DNA from: Toxonevra muliebris
Lineage: Eukaryota; Arthropoda; Insecta; Diptera; Pallopteridae
Direction: 5' to 3'
Assembly: GCA_963691655.1 (NCBI GenBank)
Contig: OY829329.1
Span: 57,053,408-57,117,407 of the forward strand
DNA: 64,000 nt
Both the position numbers and the translations under genes were made by a program. The notes beneath the pieces were generated by a model that saw only the letters and a program-made list of their open reading frames with translations, did not search any database and was not told the origin of the DNA. Each line of letters opens with the position of its first letter. Position 1 is the stretch's first letter. Below, one piece after another: positions 1-11,399 of the stretch.

Positions 1-394
1 ATAGCTTTAAATACAAATTTATTTGATAGTTTATAGTTGACAAAAAAATACAAGAAAACAATGTTCAAAAAGTATTCAAAAAATACAGACACTTGATTTA
101 ACGTGACTTCTTACAAAATAAATTCATGTATGTATATTTCTGTGAAATTTATTTTCAATTTGAATACACAAATTATTCACCTGTTTAACCATCTATTTAC
201 CCTCATGTAGATTTACAAGGACATTGAAAAGTGGAAAAACGAATGTTTAGGATTATTTCTCATTTGAGTTATATACAATTTAATATGTAGTTGTAAAGAT
301 AGTAATGTCAATCATTTAGAATTATTTTTGGCGAGAATAAGATTATTATATATATAAAGTACTTTCGTTTATATTTCCCTGCTTAAAACAATGT
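1..394. other. A/T-rich sequence, no feature seen
   Basis: No ORF, repeat unit or terminal inverted repeat was recognised before the hAT-like element that begins at 403. Confidence 0.5.
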
Positions 395-402
395 AAGGAA
401 AC

Positions 403-1351
403 CAAGGCCGTGTTTAGGGGGAGGTTTTGGGGGTTCTGACCTCCCCCCGAAATGTAGAAACTTTATTCTAATTTTTGAGATTAATTGCCAATGGATGGAA
501 AAAAAGCCAAAATTAAATCTATTTAACGATATTTTTTACTTCCACCAGTTTTTTTTTTTCTAAAAAGTCAAATATAAAAAATAAATTTAGTTACACTATG
601 CGATCAAATTTGTGCCACCGATTTGTTTCCTTCGACATGATGTTTGACTACGGATTCAAAACGAGAAGGTGATACTGAGCACTCCTGCATTCATTGTTTT
701 TCTAGGTCAATGACTGTTTTTGATTTAAAGTTTCGTCCTGAATCAGTTTGAAAAGTTAAAAAATTAATAAAAATAGAAAAAGTTATCGGATCCTTGTAAA
801 ATTAGACTTGCTTGAACCCCAATTCTTTCGGAAAAACTCCATCTAATAAGCAGTTTTAGGAGAAAATCAGAAAATGTAATTAATTTTTTAACCCATTATT
901 GCTCAGAGCACCACGACTAGAAAGATCTCTTTCAATGCTGTGACTTCACGAATTTAGGGAATATAAGCCAACCTCATCCTCATAAAATTCCCATATATGA
1001 TCATTTGAAAAAATGAGCCTCTACTATTTTTGGTAATTTTTTTGAGTTTGGGTACATCATCAGTAGTGGGAAGTCAATGAGTTAATGAAATTATGTCCCT
1101 CAATAATAATATTTATTTGAAAAAAATTTAATTTAATTATTCTGTGAATTTTTTGTCACTTTTGGCCATTTTTTTGAGGTTAAGAGTAAAAAAAATCGGA
1201 AAATTTTTCCTAAAATTTTAATTTTATAGGTTCCATCAAATGTATCATTGATTTAATTTATTGTATTTAAAAATCAATTTGATAAAAATTATTTATGAAT
1301 ATTTTCTTCGAATGAAAACGCCCCCGAAAAAACTTTCTGGCTACGGCCCTG
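403..1351. mobile_element. Non-autonomous hAT-like DNA transposon
   Basis: A 949-bp element bounded by an exact 8-bp direct duplication, AAGGAAAC, at 395-402 and 1352-1359. The ends are imperfect terminal inverted repeats: the left begins CAAGGCCGTG and the right, on the other strand, begins CAGGGCCGTAGCCAG. An 8-bp duplication plus CA(G/A)GG ends is the hAT signature. Both ends carry G-rich or C-rich subterminal runs (416-447, 1319-1327). The interior has no ORF, so the copy depended on a transposase made elsewhere. Seen: duplication and ends. Inferred: superfamily. Confidence 0.75.
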
Positions 1352-1470
1352 AAGGAAACTGTTAAGCTTAGTTCTGATATATGTAACTCTATCTATACAG
1401 AGAGCTTAGACTGAGCTTTTCGTATCCATTCATTTTGTGTAGGTAATATTTGTACACGACTGAAAGGTAC

Positions 1471-2267
1471 CAGTGATGAAAAAGTAGGTACAATTGTACT
1501 TTTTTCCGACTGTTTCGAACTACAAGGTACATTAGGTACAATTGGCACATTTTAGGTACAATTTATCATTGACCAAAAGAGGATCAAAATCATAAGAAGG
1601 TTTTTGAAATTTAGCTAAAGTTTTTTGACTTCTTATGACATTGAACCTACTAATGAACATTATGCGATTTCAAACATTTTTTTTGTATTATGTATGTTTC
1701 CTTTTATAAAAAGTAATAACAGATCTCTGAGCTTTGAAATAAATCTTGGCTGAAAATTTTTGAAAAATCGAAAATTATGATAATAATTTCGGAACTTTCA
1801 ATGTCTTTAGATATTATGGGTTTTAAAAATTTATTTTCCCCTTGTATTTATCTAGATGACTAGAAACTTATCTCCTCTCTTAGTTACCGATTTGTTTTGC
1901 CGAAAATATTATTTTTTGTGATCAATTTTGTAACTAACTGTACGTGTGCTGCAATAATTTAACCAAATTTAACTAATCGGATATAAAAAAGCCAACAGCT
2001 GCTATTTCATTATAAGCAATTTTATTTAGTTTATGGAATATGCATGATAAATGGATAAATCAATGAGAATGAATTACAATAGTTACATACGAATATCGTT
2101 TTCATGTTTCCTTTACTTTTTTTAATTGCTAACTTTTAAATGAAAATTAAATTTCTTACAAAAAGTTTGAACCAATGAAGTATAATATTTAGGTACATTC
2201 ATGCTCATTTAGGTACAACTTTTTTGGTAAATTAGGTACAATTTGAAAATTGGAAATTTCATCACTG
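1471..2267. mobile_element. Non-autonomous hAT-like element with AGGTACA motifs
   Basis: A 797-bp element with 11-bp perfect terminal inverted repeats CAGTGATGAAA/TTTCATCACTG. It is flanked by near-identical 8-bp duplications: AAAGGTAC at 1463-1470 and GAAGGTAC at 2268-2275 (7/8). The motif AGGTACA recurs near both ends, around 1485, 1525, 1535 and 1552 on the left and 2192, 2211 and 2235 on the right, mostly after TT. Clustered subterminal motifs are where hAT transposases bind. There is no transposase ORF. Confidence 0.72.
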
Positions 2268-2275
2268 GAAGGTAC

Positions 2276-2592
2276 CTGCAGTTTTATGATGAATCCAAAC
2301 AGAGGAGTGAAAAGCTTTTCCAAAGCAATTTTTACTTTTTGAAGTTTGCAATTATCAGCTAAAAGTGGCGTTGTTGGGTTTTTTTGTTATCTCTCCGAGT
2401 ATCGAAGCCAGGAACTACGCCAGGCAATAACTCCCTTTAAATACACCTTAAGCGAGAAGTACTATTGAAAAATTTAGGATTTATTTGAGATGCCAGTAAT
2501 ATCAATAAATTAGTGGCTGGCACAATTATCTTCTTTTTCAAAAAGATTTTCGGTTTTTATCCACCTTTTAGCTGTGCCAATATTTCCCAACA
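2276..2592. other. Spacer, nothing recognised
   Basis: No supported feature lies between the hAT-like element and the LINE fragment. Confidence 0.4.
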
Positions 2593-2859
2593 CTCTACTG
2601 TACTTTAGAAACAAAAATTCTGGTATATAAAACTATACTAAAACCAGTGTGGACATATGGAATTCAGCTGTGGGGTACAGCTAGCATCTCCAATTTAGAA
2701 ATTTTACAACGTTTCCAATCGATGTCTGTACGTCTTATAACCAATGCCCCATGGTTTATTAGCAATATTGCTTTACATTCTGACCTTAATATTCGTAACG
2801 TCAAGGACGAAATAAAAAGATTCTCAGCAAATTATTTAGCAATGAAGTTAAAAGATTAA
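2593..2859 (+). pseudogene. Jockey-type reverse transcriptase, C-terminal remnant
   Basis: The frame is open upstream of the first apparent start and reads ...KTILKPVWTYGIQLWG... This is the highly conserved block just after the RT domain of Jockey-clade ORF2 proteins. It is followed by the family-typical RFQS and NAPWF segments and VKDEIKRF. The frame stops at 2857-2859. The adjacent frame then encodes KRLKRYH, the usual C-terminus of these proteins, so there has been a deletion or frameshift. Only about 88 codons remain of an ORF that is normally around 900 codons, so it is certainly inactive. Family recognition is from memory of conserved motifs, not a search. Confidence 0.72.
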
Positions 2860-2919
2860 AAAGGTATCACATACTAGGATGTAAACTATGTAAACATAGT
2901 TTCGTTGTAAATATGAACA

Positions 2920-3003
2920 TATGAATGCATGATGGTTGAAACCCACAATGTCTCATTAAGCATGTGATATCGTGGGTTCAAGCAATCATGCATTCATATT
3001 AAT
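2920..3003. repeat. Imperfect palindrome (hairpin) inside the LINE 3' end
   Basis: ATATGAATGCATGAT on the left (near 2928) is matched by its complement near 2990-3000, and the arms continue through GAACCCAC/GTGGGTTC with few mismatches. The right arm contains GTGGGTTCAAG, slightly like a pol III B box. It interrupts the LINE tail and may be a separate small insertion with the A/T-rich tail at 3003-3045. Confidence 0.5.
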
Positions 3004-3205
3004 TTTAAATTAAAATACTGTAAATAAATAAATAATATTATGAATAAAATATATACAATGTATTACATATGTTAGCATAGAAATTCTTTTGTAAATATTA
3101 TTGGGTTCATTGGAGAACAATAATTAGGTTAAGCTCTCATTGTTATAGAATTTGCTTAATGTCTTAAGATAGATGCAAATAAAATGAATTATAAAAAAAA
3201 AAAAA

Positions 3206-4417
3206 ATATTTTTTTACAAAATCGTTTAATATTGCAAGTAGCGAACACCCATTCATGCATATGTATGCACATGCGTCATATTAATCATAAAAATGCGTGT
3301 GTAATAGCAATGGAAATATTAATTAAAACTTCAGTCTCATATTGAAACAGTAGCAGCAACAGCAGATAACAGCGAATACAATATTCAAAATAATTTAAGA
3401 GAAACACTTAACAAAATGCTGTATTAATATGTTACTTACATACGTGCATATATGCAATGGCAACAGCAACAAAAACAACAAGCACAACAGTAGCTATAAT
3501 AACAGTTAAAATAGCGAGTATAATACCAGCCAACAACAACAGCAACTACATCAATATAAATATTGCTCATTTGGTTTTTTTTTTTTAAATGTTGTTTATG
3601 CTGCCGGCAATTAATCAGTCACAAAATTTTTTTTAATTAAACCGCTTACAACAATTGCAACAAATCAGTTGCATGCATACATATGACAATATCAGAAAAT
3701 ACTAGCAACATTGCAGTTGTTGCCATATTTTGTTTCAATTACAAACAATTGCTGAAATATGCAATTATTTATGATTGTTGAATTTATGGCATGAATATGC
3801 AACAGCACACATTTAAACACACAACACACACATTCACTCATAATTATACTGACACAGCGTGTGAGTTACTTGTGCGTCTGTGTGAGCAAGTGTTACCACT
3901 TTATTGTGCGCATAATATAATTTCATTACTTTGCTTTCTTTTTTTTTTTTTGTTTGGCCTGTATTTATTTTGCAATGTAGTAATTTCAAAATAAAATTCG
4001 ATTTACTTACACATGCAAGTGCATTATCAAAATTTCCTGTTGCATCAAATCCTTTTGATTATGTGCATATGTTTCTATATATGTATGTATGTTTTGATGC
4101 GAGTATACATATATTTGTGTATGCATTTGCGTGATATTTCCGCTTTTAATTAATGCAACATTAATATAATTGAGGAAATAATAATGGTGGATATCAATCA
4201 ATTTGTATTGGTGTGTAATTTCCTGTTTTTGTTTATTTAAATATTTATTGTTTTGTTTTTATTGTTGTTATTTTTGTTGCGGATTTTATTTATCTATAAT
4301 AACTATAATAATATTATGCATGGTTTTTATTCATTTCCCTTATTTTTGTGATTTCATTTTGATTTTTTTTTAATTATTTTTTTAACAGTTCAAAATTTAT
4401 ATTCAAAAAGAGGAAAG
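3206..4417. other. A/T-rich non-coding, CAA/CAG-rich patch
   Basis: Contains degenerate CAGCAA/CAACAACAG runs around 3350-3560 and oligo-T tracts near 3573 and 3943. The short ORFs here have low-complexity compositions and are not supported as genes. Confidence 0.45.
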
Positions 4418-4419
4418 TG

Positions 4420-4550
4420 GCAAGGAAGAGAATGCAGGAAAAAACGACAGGAAAGAGGGGCAGGAAGAACGGGCAGGAAGAAGGGGCAGGAAAAAGAGGC
4501 AGGAAGAAGGGGCAGGAAGAAGGGGCAGGAAGAAGGGGCAGGAAATAGAG
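4420..4550. repeat. 13-bp purine-rich minisatellite
   Basis: At least eight consecutive 13-mers from 4447 to 4550, consensus GCAGGAAGAAGGG. Copies start at 4447, 4460, 4473, 4486, 4499, 4512, 4525 and 4538, with degenerate flanking units back to about 4420. The last exact copies are identical. The proline-, serine- and cysteine-rich ORFs on the opposite strand are translations of this repeat, not genes. Confidence 0.88.
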
Positions 4551-4907
4551 ACAGAGAGAAACAGGGATGTGGGGCAATGAGCAATAATTACAACGGGTGA
4601 ATGATTTATCGGAAAGGGGAGGAATTTTTTAACTTGAAAAAATTGATACATTTACCTTGATGAATCAATTGACAAATAGACACCTTTCCAGGTGTAATTG
4701 GTATTTTTTTTCGACGAAACCCACGCCCACCTCCACTCAGCCGACCGAGGGGCGCTCCCAACTACGAATGGGTTACCGTAGTAGAGTGACGCGGATCACT
4801 CAACAGAAGTGCGTACGGTAGCAAAAATGCGAGGGGAGCTCCCCTAAGCACAGAATGGGTGGATAGTGAAGGGAATAAATTGTTAATTTCAGAAAGAATT
4901 TTATGTT
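4551..4907. other. Non-coding with a local GC-richer block
   Basis: Positions 4715-4860 are markedly more G/C-rich than the surroundings and include the palindrome AGGGGAGCTCCCCT near 4833. No coding or structural RNA identity was recognised. It may be part of an older repeat. Confidence 0.35.
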
Positions 4908-5593
4908 TAAGTGGGAGGGCCGGCCATTGTGACGGATCAAAACGATTTTTTTTATCTTAAATTAAAGTTTATATATTCAAAAATATGTGTACAAAAATTG
5001 AAGCCAAAAATCCAAAAATTTCTTGAAGTACAGCCATTTTAGTGAGAGTAAGTAGACAGAAAACTTAATGGACTGAAAATTTTAAACGCGTTTTTCTCCA
5101 AACAACTTTTTTCGAACTGGTCGCGTCGATAACTCGATCAAAAAATTTAACCGATTTTTGTTAAGCGTAGCTGATTTTCAAATTTTTGATTTTTACTATT
5201 TTTAAGCTCTTGTGAAACAAAAAAAAGGGTTGAAAATATGAAAAAATTTTCAATCAGTCGCCATTTTGTGGAAAAAAACAACGCTACGTACGACGAGAAT
5301 TATACTCATATAGATTATTAAAAATTAAAAATTTGTTTTTTTTTTTCAGAAAATCCGTTCTTGAAAAATCGAAGCGACCATGGAGGGGAAAATTTTTTTC
5401 GGGCTCCACGGACGGCAACGCCCATATCTTCAAAACTATTCAATATTTTTTAATATAAATTTATGAAGATTTTGTTGGAAGTGCATTTAATAAAATGAAT
5501 ATTAAACGATCCCCATATTTCTTTATTTGGTAGTTCAAAAAAATTCCCGAAATTCATACATTTTTACAGCCTTCACAGTGGCTTTCCCTCTTA
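4908..5593. mobile_element. Old TIR element, unclassified
   Basis: The left end reads TAAGTGGGAGGGCC then CCATTGTGACGG. The right end, on the other strand, reads TAAGAGGGAAAGCC then ACTGTGAAGG. These imperfect inverted ends bound about 690 bp rich in oligo-T/A blocks with no ORF. No target-site duplication could be fixed, so superfamily and exact limits are uncertain. Confidence 0.4.
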
Positions 5594-5852
5594 GCGAATC
5601 AGAAAAATTTATTAAGTGATAAACTTTATTAAAAGCAATACACGCATTATTGAAAGGTTAAAATTTTAAGTAACTATTATCATAAGTTTTCAAACGTAAT
5701 AAAGTATAGTTCTTTGTAGAGTGCTTAAAAATAAGTGCTATTTATTGTCCTGAAAAAGTTTAAGTATGTTGAATTTAACATAGTTCTACATGATTATAAA
5801 AACGGTACTGCAATTAGTTTCAAACAATTTTAATACGATGAAAGGTTTAAAA

Positions 5853-6110
5853 AGGTTTAAATTCGGGTTCCATGGTAAACCACGTAAGAAGAAAAGTAGA
5901 AAATGTTTTTGGACCGATTTTAAGGCGTTGTCATGGCACTTATAATATGGGCGTTAAACTATTGAGGCATACTCTAATATCGGGCGTACTAAAGAAACAA
6001 ATATTAGTTTAGTAACATATCTGTCATCAAATTCTATCACCCAGCGTTTAATGGAACCGAGTACACTAGAAGCCTTATTATTAATTTTGTAAATGTGCGT
6101 AATAAGCCGG
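5853..6110 (-). pseudogene. LINE reverse-transcriptase C-terminal fragment
   Basis: Read on the minus strand, a continuous frame of about 86 codons has one stop. It reads ...SSVLGSIKRW...FDDRYVTKL, then LVRPILEYASIV, a stop, then RPYYKCHDNALKSVQKHF and LRGLPWNPNLNL. The LVRPILEY and VQKHFL blocks are hallmarks of the region after the RT domain in Jockey-like LINEs. It has the same orientation as the RT fragment at 6571-6935. It could be the same insertion after loss of the middle of the RT domain, but the 460 bp between them show no RT homology by eye. Confidence 0.7.
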
Positions 6111-6570
6111 AGTGAAAATGACAAAATATCTCAAATCAGGTTTGGGTAGTGAAATTATTGTGTATTTTCATAAAAAACTCGAAATTTTTTTTTTATATGT
6201 TCTCAAAACTCCTGTCTTTAGCTCTGGCAGAAGCAAAAAAGTTTGAGTTTTTTCACAAAATCGCAGAAAAAATAACAAGTAGGCTTCTGTGATTACTAAA
6301 AAGTCTTTGGGTATTTGCTAGAATATTATTTACACATTTTCAATCATTTTCCAATTTTGCTGCATGTTACAAAATAATTCTTTCAGCCCAAACCAAAGAC
6401 AAAACAATCAAAAATTTAACACAAAAATTTAAACAAATTCCAAAATATCCTGATAAAATGAAAAGTTTGAAATTAGCGTCCAAAAAGGGATTAGACAAAC
6501 TTATTAACTTTATTTTCAATTCAAAAACTCAAAACTGTTATTTATTTATTTTAATATATTTAGTTTGCTG

Positions 6571-6935
6571 GGTTAAATTTTTGATTGGTTTGCCAGAGTT
6601 GAAGTGAGTCTTGAAGTGAATTCTACAAGGTTAGTAGTAGCTGATTTTCCGGGTAAAACCCTATGTTGAAAAGGTGAAATAGATTTATAAAGATTGAAAC
6701 TGATTTGCGAGCAAATAATTTGTTCGACAAGTTTGGGAATGACACTAAGTTTTGCTATGCCACGGTAGTTATTAATTAAAGATTTACATCCAGACTTGTG
6801 TAGCGGAATAATGTAAGAGATGGGCTCCATAAGTTATTGGCAACATTCCTTCAGAATACATTCTGGAATGTTATCATGACCAGATTTCTCATGTGTTCCA
6901 AAACAACTGTTTCATCAACAGACGGAAAATAAATA
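6571..6935 (-). pseudogene. Jockey-like LINE reverse transcriptase, N-terminal RT fragment
   Basis: Minus-strand pieces in order are FPSVDETVVLEHM, then after a frame change KSGHDNIPECILKECC, then EPISYIIPLHKSG, then INNYRGIAKLSVIPKLVEQII and a segment ending near TSTLANQSKI. The first blocks are the 'K(S)GPDGIP' entry to the RT domain; IPLHKSG...NYRGI is the next conserved motif. About 25 residues are missing between LKECC and IIPLHK relative to intact proteins. The catalytic F-DD motifs lie beyond the truncation and are absent. Dead. Confidence 0.75.
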
Positions 6936-6956
6936 AATATTCACTTATTCATGTCC

Positions 6957-7022
6957 TATGCTCAGATTCTCCCTCCCATGTTTGAAATTCTCGCTCCTTC
7001 GACCGAAACCCCATAATTTTGC
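6957..7022. repeat. 65-bp segment shared with the long-TIR element at 15.7 kb
   Basis: This stretch aligns with 15715-15780: both contain CTCAGATT(T/C)TC, GAAATTCTCG or GAGATTCTCG, and CCGAAACCC followed by CATAATTTTG. It is a short relic of that element family, directly abutting the TTAA MITE that follows. Confidence 0.55.
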
Positions 7023-7031
7023 TAAATTTAA

Positions 7032-7344
7032 CACGTTCGCGGACACTTAAAATTGTATCGAGGCGCAAAAAGAGACACATGGAGGCTCTCTTAAAGTAAT
7101 CGTAATATTTAAATTTTGATTATTCACGTGTTTCCTAAGTTCTAACAATATCACATTTTATTAGTTATATACACTGAATACTAAAGCATTACTTCGATAT
7201 ATAGATCAGTTCTGTTGTGGATTTTGTAGACGCTATATAGAATTGAAATCCGAAATTTGTATTATAGATATGAATGCTATAGTATTCACGTAATATTGTT
7301 ACACCATGAAAATGAATGTCATAGCATTCACGTCCGCGAACGTG
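7032..7344. mobile_element. piggyBac-type MITE (TTAA-flanked)
   Basis: A 313-bp element between TTAA at 7028-7031 and TTAA at 7345-7348. It has 14-bp nearly perfect terminal inverted repeats CACGTTCGCGGACA/TGTCCGCG-type (left CACGTTCGCGGAC, right GTCCGCGAACGTG). TTAA duplication is diagnostic of piggyBac-type insertion. The interior holds a short direct repeat (ATAGTATTCACG near 7279, ATAGCATTCACG near 7321) and no ORF. Confidence 0.78.
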
Positions 7345-7348
7345 TTAA

Positions 7349-8639
7349 GCCTCAATCATATTCGTGAAACTACTAGAGGATGACGGCACTAGCGGGTCCA
7401 GACATTCATGCCCAACAAAGAGAATGTATTAGACTTTCATCGATAAAAAGTAGAGAGGGGAAGAGTTTCAACCATAAAACTTTACAGATAAATCACTGAA
7501 GCTATCAATGTAGACTTAGTCATCGTCATATTGCTTTATCTTTTCTTAATATATATATATGTACAAATGTTTACAAATATATGTGTGTTCAACCTTCAAT
7601 AGTATTTAAAATTAGTTAAATGTGCTAATGGCATCTTCTAATATAATTCATGAACCTTAAGCTAAAATCTTACATTTTCCAATTGTAGCTTAATTCGTAG
7701 AGCAAAAAAAAAAACATAGATCAAAGCAGCTGCATAACTGTTTCATTTTTATTTTTCTTGATAAAAGCCTCTAGCTAATCATGTTGTTAGATCTTCTTCT
7801 TTCACCTTCCCCCCCCCGCATAAGTACTTGAACAATATTTGTTTTAGCAATACTTTCCTGCTTATGTATATTGTTACAAAATTTATGCCTGTTTGTTGAT
7901 GAAGATATGAACAAATACTAATTTCAACAGATATTATGCTTTACTACCTGCTCGGTACTAATCATAAATCTTAGTTTAATACCTCACAATTTTGCTGTTT
8001 TATTTATTTTTTCTCCTTGTTGTATGTTTTATTTCCTCTTCCTCTGAGAGAGAGTAAGACGCAAAACAACAAAAGGAAAATAATGCCATATTTAACACAA
8101 ACACACACTCTAAGCTATTCAATTGTTTATGTATGAGTATAAATGCCTACCTGCACACACACACACACTTATAAATAAATATATAGAAAAATTTCAAATG
8201 AGCTTGTGTAAATTGGTATAAATTTGTGTGCTTGTTAAGTGTGTTTTTGTATGTTGTTGCTATTTCTGCTGATAAGGAGATAAACGACTTTCATTTTTGT
8301 TTATTTGTAAAACGGAAATGTAAAGATTCTAATCTTTGAATTTGAAATGTACATACCTTAAGTAAATGTATGTAGCATATATATTTGTATATTTACTCAC
8401 ATTTATGTATCTATTTATAGAATAATTATATAAAAGCAAGGATATTAGAACATAGACTTTATTTCCTTTATCCAGAAATGCAAATTAAAAAATGAAATGG
8501 GTCTACTATGAAAAACACTACAACTTTAATACAAAAATTATTTCGTTGTCAACAGAAGAAACTTGTAAACGGTAAAGGTACCTCTACACTATCTAATTTA
8601 ATGAGCTGACCTTTTTTCTAATTTAACCCAGAATAAAGT
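7349..8639. other. A/T-rich non-coding with small microsatellites
   Basis: Holds an (AT)n run at 7547-7560, a C-run at 7810-7817 and a (CA)n tract at 8153-8168. No coding or TE signal was recognised. Confidence 0.45.
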
Positions 8640-9365
8640 GTGACGATGTGACCAAAAAAAGCATACAGACAAAAATCAGACACGGACCAAACTCGAACTA
8701 AACTGAGACCATAATTCGAATCCGGATTTAGGCCAAAATTCAAGTCAAATTCGAACTAAGAATCACACCGAAAATCGAAATAAAAATTTCGACCAAAAGA
8801 AGAACGACTTTTGGGCTAAAACTAAATTGAAATTCAAGGAAAATTTAGTCTAAAAATTTAACTAATGTTCAGACCAGAACTAAGACTAAAAAAAGAACAA
8901 ATTCAAATCAAACATCTAATTAAAACTCAGTTCAAAATTAGTTCAAAAATTGTACGAAACCTCACAACAAAAATTTAGACTAAAAAACACGTTCGACTAA
9001 ATTTAGACTGCCTAAAACATTGAACAAAGAGCTGAGATGAAAAGCAAACCAAAAAGTAGTAGTTTTAGTAGACTAAACAGATGTAACTTTTGCCAAAAAC
9101 TTGATCAATATTCTGACCGAGAATTAGACAAAAATTCAGTCCAAAATCAGATTACAATCAAGCAAAGTTTCAAACATAAAATTCAAACTAAAGTTAGTCC
9201 AAAAGTCAGACAGAAACTCAAATTCAATTTAGCCTTAAAGTCGGAATAAAATCTGCCACAAAAGGAGAATAAGCTCTGTCTAAAGATCTGACCGAAATTC
9301 AAACAAAAAATACACCGAACTAAGAACTAAATTCTAGACCAAAATTAAAGCCAAAAAACCATACC
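8640..9365. repeat. Decayed 12-bp repeat tract, family 1 (tract A)
   Basis: A 700-bp stretch in which short units resembling CCAAAATTCAGA recur with point changes and small indels, e.g. GACCAAAA, CAGACCAGAAC, ACCAAAATT and TTCAGTCC. Spacing is mostly 10-14 bp, so it is a degenerate minisatellite. The Lys/Ser-rich ORF at 9037-9249 is a translation of it. The same vocabulary recurs at 12.1-13.7, 23.2-24.4 and 54.7-56.4 kb. Confidence 0.68.
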
Positions 9366-11399
9366 CCAAAAGCTCTCAAAATCCTAGAAATATTTTTATG
9401 AAATATTAAAGCAATGTAGAGTTAAGTTATGTTTTAAATTTGTCTTTAATCAAAAATTAATGTTCGAATTAAAAGACTAACAAGCATCTTCAAATATTTG
9501 AACTTGTAATTTAATTGATAAATTTTCTATTGTTTTGAGCTTGTCAATAATAACTGAACTTGTCAAATTAACAAAGAAATTTTATGAATGCTTAAAGATT
9601 TACATATATTATAAAGTTAAGAATTGCTAAAAATTATATTCTTTGTAATTGAAATCATTTGAATTTGAAATTGAAATTTGTAAATTTGTATTCAATTTAA
9701 GTACCAATGTATTAAAAGACAAGAATGCCACTCAACAACAACATCCTACAAGATTTTACTGTAAGTTAATTACATATAAGATATTTGACATTATTAACAA
9801 ATGACAAATTCTTACTGTGTGTTGATTTTGTGCAAATTTGTAGCTATTACACGTTGAAATACATACACTTGGAGAAAAAGTGTTGTATAAATTTATTAAT
9901 AGTATAAATCAATGAATAAATAATATAGAATTTCTAAGTAAATAAGAATCTTTTTATGTCAATTTAATAGTTTTCTAATCTCTCTTTTAAGTAATTTTAA
10001 TAGCAAACTCTTTGAATTGAGTTAAAAATCTAAGAATTATATTGATTTTAAGGTATTTTTTACGCTGAGTGTAGCTGGATATCCAAAAAATAGAAAATAT
10101 ACGTAAATATTTTAATGAATGAATAAGCTAACCACACATTTGACTATACTGTATATCCTTGGCACAAATAAATAATTAATTATCACTCATACGCCAGAGG
10201 GCGACACAAATATACACAAAAACAAACGAGCTAAGTACGAGTAAATAATCAAATATAGCAAAATTATGAAATTTCTAACATTAAAAATATATGCATACAT
10301 ACATACGGATATATTTGAGTGCATAATTTAGTAGAAATTTATGAAAATCACAATAATCATTAGTAGAGTTAGCTAGTAGCAAATCAGGAATATTACTATT
10401 AATATAACAAATAATCATTGAATAAAATCAACATATGCATGTAAACAGCACACAAATGACATGCTTCAGTCCATATTTGTATGTATTTAAGTTTGTACCT
10501 ATGTATAATGAAGTTTATATATATTGTAACAAAACAATGCACACTTGTATGTAGTTTGATCAGTCGTTGTCATCATTAGCAACATCACCAACATACTCAT
10601 CGTCATCAAGAAACACAGCACCATTATCATTGCCATCAAGAACATCAACATCATGTTTCAAATCTGTGTTGTTTGTTTGCTTGCTGTTTCTGTTATAGCT
10701 GCTGCTACTATTGCAATTGTTGGTATGTGACACATATGTGTGATTACGTGTTAAAATTGATAACAATACAAACAACTAAGCGTTGTCAAATATTTCCTAT
10801 ACATTGTAATTACATATGCAGTTGTTCATACTCGCATATAGACTTAAACACATGCATAAACATGTGCATATACAAATACACATATACAATAAACGTGCAT
10901 TTCAGCGATCATAAATTCACTAGCAGTATGGCAAAAACGCATATCCATATATAAATTCAAAGAAACAAACTCACATTTTTACTTCGTTGGTCGGCATATA
11001 AATATACAAAAATATGTGCATTCTTACAACTCTGTGTGTGTATTTTGCTCATATTTGAAATTCATAGCACAAATGCAAAATAAGAAACAATATGAGAAAA
11101 TCTTTGACTTTTCTCAAAATGATTTATTGATGTGCATATGTGTGTGTTTAGGTAGAAAGGTAAGTATGTAGCAACGAAATTGTTTTATGACATTAAAACC
11201 ATAACTTTCATTTACTTGGTAATTATGAATTGTGTTTAAGTCCAGCAGAAAATATATCAAAAAGTAATCAATTTGGCTTTTAGCCAATCTTATTTGTTCA
11301 CCCTAAATTTGAAAATTATTCAAAAATTTGAACTCCAACGTGGTGGGCTGAGAAATCATATCAAAAGATTCGACAGCGGCAGAATGTGTACTCGAAATA
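9366..11399. other. A/T-rich non-coding
   Basis: No gene recognised. A CAT/ATC trinucleotide-rich patch at 10560-10650 generates an Asp/Asn-rich minus-strand ORF that I do not accept. CATATGTG-type microsatellite debris lies at 10720-11150. Confidence 0.45.

Larger units (their letters stand above)
2593..3205 (+). mobile_element. Jockey-clade LINE, 5'-truncated 3' end
   Basis: The fragment begins inside the C-terminal part of a reverse-transcriptase ORF. After a short coding relic and an inserted hairpin (2920-3003) it runs through a 3' untranslated region ending GATGCAAATAAAATGAATT plus poly(A) at about 3192-3205. Extreme 5' truncation with a poly(A) tail is typical of target-primed reverse transcription. 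No clear target-site duplication was found, so the left boundary is approximate. Confidence 0.72.

Noticed and set aside
10560..10775. Asp/Asn-rich minus-strand ORF
   Set aside because: Generated by CAT/ATC triplet repeats; no domain, overlapped by an equally long plus-strand ORF.
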